The notes: generated by a model not told the origin, from the sequence alone. Numbered from the stretch's first letter, positions 1 to 7,087 are shown. The stretch is DNA of 15,029 nucleotides from an uncultured Faecalibacterium sp. (GCA_934540955.1 CAKTCY010000054.1:1-15029); one strand, 5' to 3'. Translations and numbers: made by a program.

Positions 1-17
1 GACGGTGCGAATAGCAA

Positions 18-131
18 CGGCGTGTCGTGCTTACATAACTTCACCGAGGAGTTATCGAACAGACAGGAGGTACAATGACCAAAACGAATGTTCAATCGCC
101 CCCTAGCAATTCCCAGCACCACGACACGCCG
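18..131. repeat. 12-bp inverted repeat flanking the mobC start (possible oriT/operator region)
   Basis: CGGCGTGTCGTG at 18-29 is the exact reverse complement of CACGACACGCCG at 120-131. Between the arms lies a second dyad, ATAACT (35-40) with AGTTAT (50-55), extendable inward by T-G and C-G pairs. The region is immediately upstream of and into mobC, where origins of transfer and MobC/relaxase autoregulatory sites of MOBP systems are usually found. Assignment as oriT is inference; no nic consensus was recognised. Confidence 0.45.
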
Positions 132-509
132 AACAACAAAACGCACGTCATCAAGTTCCGTGTGACAGCGGAGGAAAAAGCGTCACTGGAACTCACTTGC
201 AAACTCCTGAATCTCTCCCTCTCCACTTTTATCCGCCGTGCCATCCACAACGTCAAGATCGAGAAAACGGTCATCGTTGCCGGTGGCGGAGAAGAAACCC
301 TGATCGCCGTTTCCGCTCTGCTTGCCCAGTGCAGCAGGGTGGGCGGCAGTCTCAACCAACTTGCAAGGCACTTTAACTCCGGCGGTGCAGACACCGAACA
401 GATCCGGGCGAAAATCCTTGACGAACTTGCAGACCTGACCGCATTTCGGCTCCACGCCGAGAAAGTTCTGGGTGAACTGTATGGCAACGCTCAAGCATAT
501 CGCCTCTAA
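75..509 (+). CDS. mobC: MobC-like plasmid mobilization accessory protein
   Basis: This 144-residue protein is a probable relaxosome accessory factor that binds the transfer origin and helps the relaxase nick it. The N-terminal ~25 residues are polar and low complexity. They are followed by a ribbon-helix-helix-like segment (IKFRVTAEEKASLEL, then LNLSLSTFIRRAIHN), which is the usual MobC DNA-binding arrangement. The C-terminal half contains the typical LLAQCSRVGGSLNQLARHFN helix, matching the MobC motif with a conserved GxxLNQLAR-type core. The start is fixed by AGGAGG at 65-70, 4 nt before the ATG. The gene overlaps the relaxase start by 29 bp, implying translational coupling. Family membership is seen in sequence; the role is established for the family. 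Confidence 0.85.
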   Translation: MTKTNVQSPPSNSQHHDTPNNKTHVIKFRVTAEEKASLELTCKLLNLSLSTFIRRAIHNVKIEKTVIVAGGGEETLIAVSALLAQCSRVGGSLNQLARHFNSGGADTEQIRAKILDELADLTAFRLHAEKVLGELYGNAQAYRL

Positions 510-2016
510 AAACTCGGACTATACCGCCATCGAAGCGTACCTGATCTACCAGCATGATGCGTTCAACGGAAAGCAACTTCTGGACGAACAGGGCAGACCC
601 ATGCTGCGGGAATCGTACCTGCTCGACACCCTTGAGTGCGGCAATTTCTCGTTTGCAACTGCCTGTCTGCTGGCGAACCGCAAGTATGGCAAGAACACCC
701 AGCATGGTGATATCAAGAGTCACCAGTATATCATCAGCTTTGACCCAAGAGATGCAGCCGACAACGGCTTGACCATGGAAAAGGCACAGGCACTTGGCCT
801 GAAGTTTTGTTCTGAAAATTTTCCCGGTCATCCTGCCATCGTCTGCACTCACCCGGATGGGCACAACCATTCGGGAAATATCCATGTCCACATCGTGATC
901 GGCAGCGTCCGAACACGAGAAGTGGAACGCAAGCCCTATATGCAAAAGCCCCGTGACTGGTGCGAGGGAATGAAGCACTCCAGCACCGCCCAGACCATGC
1001 GGCACCTCCGTGTCGAGGTCATGGAGCTGTGCGAGAGTGGCGGACTGTACCAGATCGACCTGCTCAACGGCTCCAAGGAGCGTGTGAGCGAAGCGGAGTA
1101 TTGGGCGCGCAGACGCGGCCAGTTGAAACTTGACCGTGAAAACGCAGCCCTTACCGCAGCTGGACAGCAGCCCAAGCAGAAGAAGTTTGAAACCGTGAAA
1201 GACGCTTTACGGAAGCAAATCTCGTCTGTGCTGTACCGTGCCACAGGCTTTGAAGATTTCTCTGACAAGCTCATGCAGCAGTACGGCATTGCCGTCAAGG
1301 AAAGCCGTGGGTGTCTGAGCTATCTGCCCGCTGGCAGAACGAAGTTCATCCGAGCGAAACATCTCGGTGACAACTACGACAAAGCAGCAGTGCTTGCCAC
1401 CCTGACCGCAAATGCCGAGCGCAAACCCAAAGCACAGTTCAAACAGGATGCCATCGGGAAACTGATTAATATTCAGGCAAAACTGGCCGCGGGCAAAGGC
1501 GCAGGCTATGAGCGTTGGGCGAAGAAGTTCAACCTCAAAGCTATGGCACAAACTCTGATCCTCTTGCAGGAGAAAGATTTGCTCAACGAGGATGATCTGA
1601 ACCAGCGCATCGCCGAACTGGAAACCAAGTATCACGACTCGCTGGCGGTGGTGAAAGACCTTGAAGGCCGCATGAAAGCCAACAAGGAGCTGCGCTATCA
1701 CATCGCATCCTACACCAGCACCAAGAGCGTCGCACAGCAGTTAAAGACCGCCACGCGACCCGCAGTCTTTGAGGAGCAGCACCGTGCAGAGCTGACAGCG
1801 TACCGGGCGGCAGCAGCCTATTTTAAGGCAAACAACATCACAAAGCTGCCCAGCCCGAAAAAGCTGGAAGCCGAGTACGCGCAGCTGGCATCCGAAAAGG
1901 CAAAGTTCTACGAGCAGTACAAGGAAGCCAAGGAAGAACTGCTCAAACTGAAAACCGCAAAGCAGAATGTTGCGTCCTTTTTCCGGGAGGAAGAACAGGC
2001 GCAGCAGGAGAGATAA
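481..2016 (+). CDS. MOBP-type relaxase / mobilization nuclease (MobA/VirD2-like)
   Basis: This 511-residue relaxase would nick one strand at oriT and stay covalently attached to lead DNA transfer. The N-terminal ~250 residues form the relaxase domain. An SDY tripeptide at residues 12-14 is a candidate for the catalytic tyrosine of motif I, and a His triad (H128, H135, H137; HNHSGNIHVH) matches the HxxxxxxHxH metal-binding motif III. The C-terminal third (about 365-511) is rich in Glu/Lys/Ala heptad-like sequence and probably coiled coil. I chose ATG 481 over the in-frame GTG at 472; neither has a good Shine-Dalgarno, and initiation probably depends on coupling to the overlapping mobC. The next gene follows after only 12 bp, so all belong to one operon. 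The protein is full length with no frameshift. Confidence 0.9.
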   Translation: MATLKHIASKNSDYTAIEAYLIYQHDAFNGKQLLDEQGRPMLRESYLLDTLECGNFSFATACLLANRKYGKNTQHGDIKSHQYIISFDPRDAADNGLTMEKAQALGLKFCSENFPGHPAIVCTHPDGHNHSGNIHVHIVIGSVRTREVERKPYMQKPRDWCEGMKHSSTAQTMRHLRVEVMELCESGGLYQIDLLNGSKERVSEAEYWARRRGQLKLDRENAALTAAGQQPKQKKFETVKDALRKQISSVLYRATGFEDFSDKLMQQYGIAVKESRGCLSYLPAGRTKFIRAKHLGDNYDKAAVLATLTANAERKPKAQFKQDAIGKLINIQAKLAAGKGAGYERWAKKFNLKAMAQTLILLQEKDLLNEDDLNQRIAELETKYHDSLAVVKDLEGRMKANKELRYHIASYTSTKSVAQQLKTATRPAVFEEQHRAELTAYRAAAAYFKANNITKLPSPKKLEAEYAQLASEKAKFYEQYKEAKEELLKLKTAKQNVASFFREEEQAQQER

Positions 2017-2028
2017 AGGAGTGTGCGT

Positions 2029-2955
2029 ATGATCAATCTGAAAATCGACCCGGAGTTCCAGTCCCAGATTCCTCCTCTGACTGATGATGAATTTAAGCAG
2101 CTTGAAGAAAACATTCTCAAGGAAGGCAAGCTGCTCTCTCCTTTGATTGTGTGGGGCAACACCCTTGTTGACGGTCACAATCGCTATGCCATTCTCAAAA
2201 AGCACCCGGAGATTTATTTCTCCACGATGCCGCTCCCGTTTGAAAGCAGAGAAGAAGTCCTCGCATGGATCTGCAAGAATCAACTGGGGCGGCGCAACCT
2301 CACGCCGGAGCAGAAGTACTACCTGATGGGCAAACAGTACGAAGCCGAAAAAGCTGCGCACGGTGGTGACCGCAAGAGCAGCGATGCAAAATCAAGTTCG
2401 CAAAGTGCGAACTTGATCGACAGCACCAAAACCTGCGACCGAATCGCAGAAGAAAACGGAGTAAGCAAAGACACCGTTATCCGCGCCTCAAAGTATATGA
2501 GAGGCGTAGAGATTGCAGAAGAACTGATGCCGGGCCTAAAGCAAAGCATCCTGTCCGGACAGACAAAAGTGTCCAAAGCGGATATGCATCGCCTTGCCAA
2601 GGCGGCCTACCACGACCGCGCACAAACTTTGCAGGATATTCTGCACCCGGAGCTGAAGGTGGAACCGAAGCCTGACGCTGACGGTGTGATCCGCGTTCCG
2701 GGCAAAGCTCCTGTCATGCCATTCCGAAAGTTTGAATCGGTTTACGACAGCGATGCTTACCCGGAGGATGTACGGTACGAGTATGTGGCGTTGGAAGAAC
2801 TCACTACTCGTTTCCGCATTTCGTTCAACTACCAGTTGGAGCAGATGCCCGATAATGCGCAGCGCGATGTGATTCTGGAGATCATTCACAAGCACAAGGA
2901 CTACCTTACTTCTCTGGAAGCCGCACTCGCAGATGTTAAAAACCAGACAGCATAA
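2029..2955 (+). CDS. ParB-like nuclease/partition-domain protein of the mobile element
   Basis: This 308-residue protein has an N-terminal ParB/sulfiredoxin-type domain. The LVDGHNRY box (about residues 46-53) matches the ParB motif that binds nucleotide, and it is preceded by the PPLTDDEFKQLEENI helix typical of these proteins. A Ser/Lys-rich linker (about 113-130) leads to a helix-turn-helix (CDRIAEENGVSKDTVIRASKY, about 136-156). The C-terminal half is unassigned. ATG 2029 is preferred over GTG 2023 because AAGGAG (2016-2021) lies 7 nt upstream of it. Related orphan ParB-like genes sit next to relaxases in many Firmicute mobile elements, where the exact job (partition, regulation or replication control) is not settled. 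A perfect 12-bp inverted repeat is embedded in the linker-coding sequence (2391-2417). Confidence 0.8.
   Translation: MINLKIDPEFQSQIPPLTDDEFKQLEENILKEGKLLSPLIVWGNTLVDGHNRYAILKKHPEIYFSTMPLPFESREEVLAWICKNQLGRRNLTPEQKYYLMGKQYEAEKAAHGGDRKSSDAKSSSQSANLIDSTKTCDRIAEENGVSKDTVIRASKYMRGVEIAEELMPGLKQSILSGQTKVSKADMHRLAKAAYHDRAQTLQDILHPELKVEPKPDADGVIRVPGKAPVMPFRKFESVYDSDAYPEDVRYEYVALEELTTRFRISFNYQLEQMPDNAQRDVILEIIHKHKDYLTSLEAALADVKNQTA
2391..2417. repeat. Perfect 12-bp inverted repeat (27 bp) inside the parB-like gene
   Basis: ATCAAGTTCGCA at 2391-2402 and TGCGAACTTGAT at 2406-2417 are exact reverse complements separated by AAG. The dyad codes for part of the Ser-rich linker between the ParB domain and the helix-turn-helix. 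Its location in a gene for a DNA-binding protein makes a parS-like or autoregulatory site plausible; this is inference. Confidence 0.6.
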
Positions 2956-3003
2956 CATCAGGCACATGGTATGCTGTTCACAGATGTCCAAAGGAGCGTG
3001 CGT

Positions 3004-3321
3004 TTGAACAAAAAGAAAAAGTCCACAAACACTTCCCCTTATCCCGATGAAGTCATCGACCGTCTGGCACGGGCATTCTACCCGGCCATCCTTGCCTGCT
3101 GGAACAGCGAGGAAGGTCAACGGGAGTTTGCCGCATGGCAGGCAGAACAGGCTCATCATGCCACCAGCAATGAGAAACAGAGCGTTCCCGATGTGGAACG
3201 CCCTGTTGTACATATCGCTATCGTGTGTGGATTTTTGCAGGGTGCGTCCGGGTGGACGCGCCCTGTTTTTTTCTTGGAAAACTTTAAGACTTCTTCCGAT
3301 TTTGCAGAGTGGTTGCCATAG
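3004..3321 (+). CDS. Small hypothetical protein of the mobile element, C-terminus doubtful
   Basis: The reading frame gives 105 residues from TTG 3004. This start is chosen because AAGGAG (2991-2996) lies 7 nt upstream, with the same leader as the parB-like gene; the in-frame ATG at 2971 has no ribosome site. The first ~60 residues are basic then acidic and look like a genuine small protein (KKKKSTNTSPYPDEVIDRLA, then AFYPAILACWNSEEGQREFA); I recall similar short proteins in mobile elements but know no function. The last ~35 residues are encoded by the terminator hairpin and the sequence beyond, and the TAG stop falls inside the regulatory dyad of the next operon. The native C-terminus may therefore have been lost or shifted at the element junction. 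Confidence 0.5.
   Translation: MNKKKKSTNTSPYPDEVIDRLARAFYPAILACWNSEEGQREFAAWQAEQAHHATSNEKQSVPDVERPVVHIAIVCGFLQGASGWTRPVFFLENFKTSSDFAEWLP
3238..3275 (+). terminator. Strong intrinsic terminator closing the mobile-element operon
   Basis: CAGGGTGCGTCC (3238-3249) pairs with GGACGCGCCCTG (3254-3265) over 12 bp with one G-T wobble and a GGGT loop, followed by seven T residues (3266-3272) and CTT. A weaker 7-bp hairpin (GCGTTCC 3182-3188 with GGAACGC 3195-3201) precedes it. The terminator lies inside the small hypothetical reading frame. Confidence 0.85.
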
Positions 3322-3325
3322 CAAC
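3312..3325. promoter_or_regulatory. Crp/Fnr-type activator dyad, class II position, importer operon
   Basis: GTTGC-CATA-GCAAC is a perfect 5-4-5 dyad, the half-site spacing of the FNR/CprK branch of the Crp/Fnr family. Its last base is the first base of the -35 hexamer, and its centre is 41.5 bp upstream of the predicted start site at about 3360, the standard class II activator position. A 13/14 identical copy lies at 11143-11156 in the same geometry to another promoter. That the Crp/Fnr protein at 11177 binds it is inference. Confidence 0.75.
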
Positions 3326-3353
3326 TGACACTCCTGTGGGAATCTGCTAAAAT
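3325..3353 (+). promoter_or_regulatory. Sigma-A promoter of the iron-type ABC importer operon
   Basis: CTGACA (3325-3330, five of six consensus bases), a 17-bp spacer, and TAAAAT (3348-3353) preceded by TGC, giving an extended -10. The start site would be near 3360, giving a 56-nt leader. No cobalamin riboswitch could fit in a leader this short. Confidence 0.8.
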
Positions 3354-3358
3354 GCTCT

Positions 3359-3384
3359 GCGGTTGGTTATATATAACTAACCGC
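3359..3384. promoter_or_regulatory. 26-bp near-perfect palindrome at the transcription start (operator or 5' hairpin)
   Basis: The two 13-bp arms (GCGGTTGGTTATA and TATAACTAACCGC) are reverse complements except for one G/T pair. The core GTTATATATAAC is a perfect 12-bp palindrome. It spans the predicted +1, an ideal place for a repressor. The GGTTA/TAACC-rich arms recall DtxR/IdeR-type metal-repressor boxes more than Fur boxes, though the fit to the DtxR consensus is not exact. As RNA it would form a hairpin at the extreme 5' end of the mRNA. Confidence 0.65.
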
Positions 3385-3415
3385 CAGGAATTTTCATTAT
3401 TTTAAGGAGTTTTCC

Positions 3416-4588
3416 ATGAAAAAGATTACACGTCGTTCTTTTCTCGCTGCTATGGCTGCTGTCAGCGCTGCCGGTGTCCTGACCGCCTGTGGTGGTTCCG
3501 GCAACGCAGCTTCTTCCACTGCCGCTTCCGAATCTGCCTCTGTTTCCAGCGAAGCCGTCTCTTCTGCGGCTTCTGCCGATGAGACCGGCACCCACATCGT
3601 CATCGACCACGGCGGCAATGAGGTCGAAGTCCCCAACAAGGTCACCCGTGTGGTCATCGACCAGATCCCCATCCTGTCCACCTACATGGCCTATTTTGAG
3701 GGCAGCGCACCCTACATCGTGGGCTATTGCGGCTCCTTCAAGTCGGTCATTTCCGATACTGTGCTCAAGAACATCGCCCCGGAGCTGATGGAATCCAGCG
3801 ACACAGTCTATGCGCAGAGCGACCTCAACATTGAGGAGATCATGAAGCTGAACCCGGATGTCATCCTGTACAATGCAGGCAATTCCTCCCACGCAGAGAT
3901 CCTGAAGGCCAGCGGTATCCCCTCGGTCGGCTTTGCCACCGTGGGTGCTTCCACTGAGGCCGACCCTCTGGAGCGCTATGAGGAGTGGCTGAAACTGCTG
4001 GAGGACATCTTTGGCGAACCGGGCAAGACCGAGGCCTTTGTGGCTGCCGGTGACGAGATCGTGGCCGATGTGGAAGCCCGCATTGCGGATATTCCGGAGA
4101 GCGACCGCCCCAGCGCACTGATCCTGTGGAAGTACTCGGACGGTGTGCCGCAGGTCTCCGGAAACGGCACCTTCGGCACCTACTGGATGAAGCATCTGGG
4201 CGTGACCGATAAAGCGCTGGAAACCACTGGTTTCGCCCAGACCAGCATGGAACAGGTCTACAGCTGGGATCCGGACATCCTCTTCTTGGACGGCCCCGGC
4301 CTGCAGCCCCTGCGCACGGAGGATGTGCTTTCCGGCAACGTGGATGGCGCTGACTTCTCCACGCTGACCGCCGTGCAGAACGGCCGCGTGTACAACACCA
4401 CCCTTGGCATGTGGAACTGGTTCACCCCGAACCCGGATGCTCCGCTGGTGCTGGCATGGCTGGCCTGCAACACCTACCCGGACGCTTTCGCAGATTACCC
4501 GCTGGGCGATACCATCAAGGAATATTACAAGACCTGGTATGGCTATGATGTGACCGATGACGAGCTGGAGGAAATGCTGCTGTACTGA
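3416..4588 (+). CDS. ABC transporter substrate-binding lipoprotein, iron/siderophore (FepB/BtuF) type
   Basis: This 390-residue protein would be anchored outside the membrane and deliver an iron chelate, heme or corrinoid to the permease. The N-terminus combines a twin-arginine-like motif (TRRSFLA, residues 5-11), a hydrophobic stretch and a lipobox (LTAC, Cys25), so it is probably exported folded and lipidated. A Ser/Ala-rich linker runs to about residue 58. Two alpha/beta lobes follow in the order of the periplasmic-binding-protein family used with FecCD permeases: VEVPNKVTRVV start, LNIEEIMKLNPDVIL, the LERYEEWLKLLEDIFGEPGK long helix and VYSWDPDILFL. AAGGAG lies 6 nt before the ATG. The stop overlaps the permease start (TGATG). 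Which ligand it carries cannot be read from sequence; the likely iron link comes from family and promoter context. Confidence 0.88.
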   Translation: MKKITRRSFLAAMAAVSAAGVLTACGGSGNAASSTAASESASVSSEAVSSAASADETGTHIVIDHGGNEVEVPNKVTRVVIDQIPILSTYMAYFEGSAPYIVGYCGSFKSVISDTVLKNIAPELMESSDTVYAQSDLNIEEIMKLNPDVILYNAGNSSHAEILKASGIPSVGFATVGASTEADPLERYEEWLKLLEDIFGEPGKTEAFVAAGDEIVADVEARIADIPESDRPSALILWKYSDGVPQVSGNGTFGTYWMKHLGVTDKALETTGFAQTSMEQVYSWDPDILFLDGPGLQPLRTEDVLSGNVDGADFSTLTAVQNGRVYNTTLGMWNWFTPNPDAPLVLAWLACNTYPDAFADYPLGDTIKEYYKTWYGYDVTDDELEEMLLY

Positions 4589-5619
4589 TGAAGGACACCA
4601 TCTGGATCAAAAAAGGCCGCTTTACCCCGCTGGCTCTTCTGCTGATGCTGGCCCTGCCGCTGGTCACTTCGGTGGTCTGCCTGTGCTTCGGACGCATGAA
4701 TGTCCCGGTCGGGGAAGTGCTGACCGCCCTGCGCACAGCTCTGACCGGCGGCAGCGCAGCCAGTGTACAGAACTATTCCATCGTCATCAACCTGCGCCTG
4801 CCCCGCATTCTTATGGCAATCATCGTGGGTGCAGGGTTGACCTGTGCGGGCAACACCTTCCAATCCCTGTTTTCCAATCCGCTTGCCACACCGGACATTC
4901 TGGGCGTGACCAGCGGTACCTGTGTGGGCGCGATCCTGGCCATCATTCTGTCGTGCAGCATTCTGGAAACACAGCTCATTGCGCTGGTGTTCGGCCTTGC
5001 GTCCGTCTTCTTTACCCTGAAAATTGCAGGCAAGAACGATGGCCGCTCCATGGTCTATCTGGTGCTGGCAGGAACCATTGCCTCCTCGCTGTTCAATGCA
5101 GTCGGATCGCTGCTCAAGTATACGGCTGACCCGCAGGACAAACTGCCGGAGATCACCTACTGGCTGATGGGCAGCTTTACCAGTGCCAGTTACCAGAAGA
5201 TCCTCATCGGCTGCCCGCTCATCCTTGCAGGCATCGCTGTCATTTACCTGCTGCGCTGGCGGCTGAACATCCTCTCCCTGAGCGATGACGAAGCCCGCGC
5301 CAGCGGTATCAACATCAAACAGACCCGGATGCTGTTCATTCTGGCTTCCACGCTGATTACCGCCTCGGCGGTGTCCATGTGCGGACAAGTGGGCTGGATC
5401 GGGCTGCTGATCCCGCACTGCGCCCGGATGCTGGTGGGCAGCAACAACCGCTATGTCGTGCCGGTGAGCCTGAGCCTTGGTGCCAGCTTCATGATCCTGA
5501 TCGACACGCTGTCGCGCACCATCAGCATCATTGAGCTGCCGCTTTCCATCCTGACCGCCATCATTGGTGCGCCGGTGTTCATCTCTCTGCTGAATAAGAC
5601 AAGGAGCAACCTGCGATGA
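4588..5619 (+). CDS. FecCD-type ABC transporter permease
   Basis: A 343-residue integral membrane protein of the FecCD/BtuC family, forming the channel of the importer, probably as a homodimer since only one permease gene is present. Marks of the family are RLPRILMAIIVGAGLTCAGNTFQ (written here only as the key RLPR and GAGL blocks, residues ~72-86), NPLATPDILGVTSG (about 97-110), the cytoplasmic SLSDDEARASGIN coupling-helix region near residue 230, and the CGQVGWIGLLIPHCARML block (about 265-282), in which GWIGLLIPHCAR corresponds to the conserved GFIGLVVPHIVR. Length is normal for the family. It overlaps the lipoprotein stop by one base and the ATPase start by four, so the genes are translationally coupled. 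Confidence 0.92.
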   Translation: MKDTIWIKKGRFTPLALLLMLALPLVTSVVCLCFGRMNVPVGEVLTALRTALTGGSAASVQNYSIVINLRLPRILMAIIVGAGLTCAGNTFQSLFSNPLATPDILGVTSGTCVGAILAIILSCSILETQLIALVFGLASVFFTLKIAGKNDGRSMVYLVLAGTIASSLFNAVGSLLKYTADPQDKLPEITYWLMGSFTSASYQKILIGCPLILAGIAVIYLLRWRLNILSLSDDEARASGINIKQTRMLFILASTLITASAVSMCGQVGWIGLLIPHCARMLVGSNNRYVVPVSLSLGASFMILIDTLSRTISIIELPLSILTAIIGAPVFISLLNKTRSNLR

Positions 5620-6416
5620 TCTTGCAAGTGCAGAATGGCTGTTTCGGCTACCCCGGACAGCCTGCCATACTGGAAAATATCGACCTGACACTGGAAGAGG
5701 GACACATTCTTGCCATCCTCGGCCCAAACGGCATCGGCAAGACCACTTTGCTCAAATGCATGATCGGTCTGCTGCCGTGGCACAGCGGCAAGACCCTGCT
5801 CTATGGTAAGGAGATCCACACCCTGAAGCCGAAGGAAGTGTGGAGCACCATCTCCTACATCCCGCAGTCCCACGGGTTTGCCTTCTCCTATACCGGGCTG
5901 GAGATGGTCCTGCTGGGTCGCAGCGCCCATCTGGGCATGTTCCAGCAGCCCGGCAAAGAGGAACTGGAAATGGCCGAAGCCATGATGGAGCGGGTGGGCA
6001 TCTCTCACCTTGCCAACAAGGACTGCAACCGGATGAGCGGCGGCGAACTGCAAATGGTGCTCATTGCCCGTGCCCTTATCAACGACCCCAAGCTCATTAT
6101 TCTGGACGAGCCGGAGACCGGTCTGGACTTCCACAACCAGATCCTTGTCCTGAACATGGTGGAGCGGCTGGCGCATGAGGAAGGCATCAGCGCCATTATG
6201 AACACCCATTATCCCACCAACGCCATGAGCGTAGCAGACGAAGCACTGATGCTCAACCGCAAGGGTGAATTTTTCTACGGTCCGGCCGCTGCCATCCTGA
6301 ACGAACAGAACATTTCCTATTCCTTTGATGTTCAGGTCATCGTGGACGAGTTGAATTATCAGGGACGCGCCGTGCGCAGCATTGTGCCAGTGGCCTTGCG
6401 AGGGAATGCCGTATGA
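5616..6416 (+). CDS. ABC transporter ATPase of the iron-type importer
   Basis: A 266-residue ATP-hydrolysing subunit of the importer. Motifs in order are Walker A GPNGIGKTT (about residues 36-44), Q-loop in YIPQSH (about 85-90), signature MSGGE where LSGGQ is usual (about 140-144), Walker B LIILDEP (about 160-166) with catalytic Glu, and the H-loop NTH (about 197-199). The altered signature occurs in some members of this family and does not indicate inactivation. Start ATG lies within the permease stop (ATGA overlap), and its own stop overlaps the cupin start, continuing the coupled operon. Confidence 0.92.
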   Translation: MILQVQNGCFGYPGQPAILENIDLTLEEGHILAILGPNGIGKTTLLKCMIGLLPWHSGKTLLYGKEIHTLKPKEVWSTISYIPQSHGFAFSYTGLEMVLLGRSAHLGMFQQPGKEELEMAEAMMERVGISHLANKDCNRMSGGELQMVLIARALINDPKLIILDEPETGLDFHNQILVLNMVERLAHEEGISAIMNTHYPTNAMSVADEALMLNRKGEFFYGPAAAILNEQNISYSFDVQVIVDELNYQGRAVRSIVPVALRGNAV

Positions 6417-7063
6417 AGATGCCATTTACGCTTTCCCAGCTGCGTCCCATCCGGGAAGCCATGACAGTTTCCCGCCCGGCAAAACTGGGCGAGAGTGTAT
6501 CTGTTACCTGGTTCTCGCTGGGCGGCGGCACCTCAATCACCCCGGAGTATTACGACTGCACTACCCTGTATCTGTGCGGGGAAGGCTGCGGCGATTTCCT
6601 TCTGGGGGAAGAAAGCCGTACTGTCCCGCTGCATCCCGGCCAGCTGCTGGCCGTTCCACCCAAAACGCTCTGTGGCTGTCTGACCGACAGCGGCATGATC
6701 TATACTGAAATCATTCTGAAAAAGGAGAACTTCACCATGAACAACATTCTCAAAGCAGGCCAGCCCACCGAACTGAAAGATCTCATTTCTTACGAGGACG
6801 GCAGCATTGCAAACCTCGACCTCGTCCACGCAGACAACATGAAATTTGTCCTGATGGCCTTTGACGAGGGCACCGGCCTGACCCCGCACCGTGCACCCGG
6901 CAACGCCATCCTGACCGCGCTGGAAGGCAAAGCCATCATCGGCTATGAGGGTCAGGACTATGAGCTGACCGCAGGCCAGAGCTTCCGTTTTGACAAAAAC
7001 GGCCTGCACAGCGTCACTGCACAGGGCAAGTTCAAAATGAGCCTTCTGCTGGTGATCGAATAA
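6413..7063 (+). CDS. Tandem cupin-domain protein
   Basis: A 216-residue protein made of two cupin-like beta-barrel modules of equal length (108 residues each). The first (about 25-103) has the cupin pattern GEG...DFLLGEESRTVPLHPGQLL but lacks the metal-binding histidines. The second (109-216) has the pattern GTGLTPHRAP, LEGKAIIGYEGQDYELTAGQ and LHSV, with histidines where a metal ligand is expected. Its start overlaps the ATPase stop, so it is part of the importer operon. A strong internal ribosome site (AAGGAG 6722-6727) sits 9 nt before an in-frame ATG at 6737, exactly at the module boundary, so the second cupin may also be made alone. Function is unknown; ligand handling or sensing is a guess. 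Confidence 0.75.
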   Translation: MKMPFTLSQLRPIREAMTVSRPAKLGESVSVTWFSLGGGTSITPEYYDCTTLYLCGEGCGDFLLGEESRTVPLHPGQLLAVPPKTLCGCLTDSGMIYTEIILKKENFTMNNILKAGQPTELKDLISYEDGSIANLDLVHADNMKFVLMAFDEGTGLTPHRAPGNAILTALEGKAIIGYEGQDYELTAGQSFRFDKNGLHSVTAQGKFKMSLLLVIE

Positions 7064-7087
7064 GCGATTTCCTCATCACAACTGACG

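Larger units (their letters stand above)
1..3300 (+). mobile_element. End of a mobilizable element (mobC, relaxase, parB-like, small ORF); right boundary approximate
   Basis: Four same-strand, closely packed genes encode mobilization functions (MobC-like protein and MOBP-type relaxase) followed by a ParB-like protein and a small hypothetical protein, ending in a strong intrinsic terminator. No integrase or conjugation (type IV secretion) gene is visible, so this is either an integrative mobilizable element or plasmid-derived segment that continues left of the window, or a remnant. The right boundary must lie between the terminator (ends about 3274) and the chromosomal regulatory dyad at 3312. 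No target-site duplication could be identified because the left end is outside the window. Confidence 0.7.

Noticed and set aside
3354..3415. Possible cobalamin or other riboswitch before the importer
   Set aside because: The predicted leader is only 56 nt and is accounted for by the palindrome and ribosome site. No cobalamin-box sequence is visible.
3377..4195. 272-codon minus-strand frame opposite the substrate-binding protein
   Set aside because: It is an antisense shadow; the plus-strand frame has a signal peptide, lipobox and family motifs.
4543..5727. 394-codon minus-strand frame across the permease gene
   Set aside because: It is antisense to a well-conserved FecCD permease. The product is low complexity (Gln/His/Asp-rich) and has no ribosome site or family resemblance.
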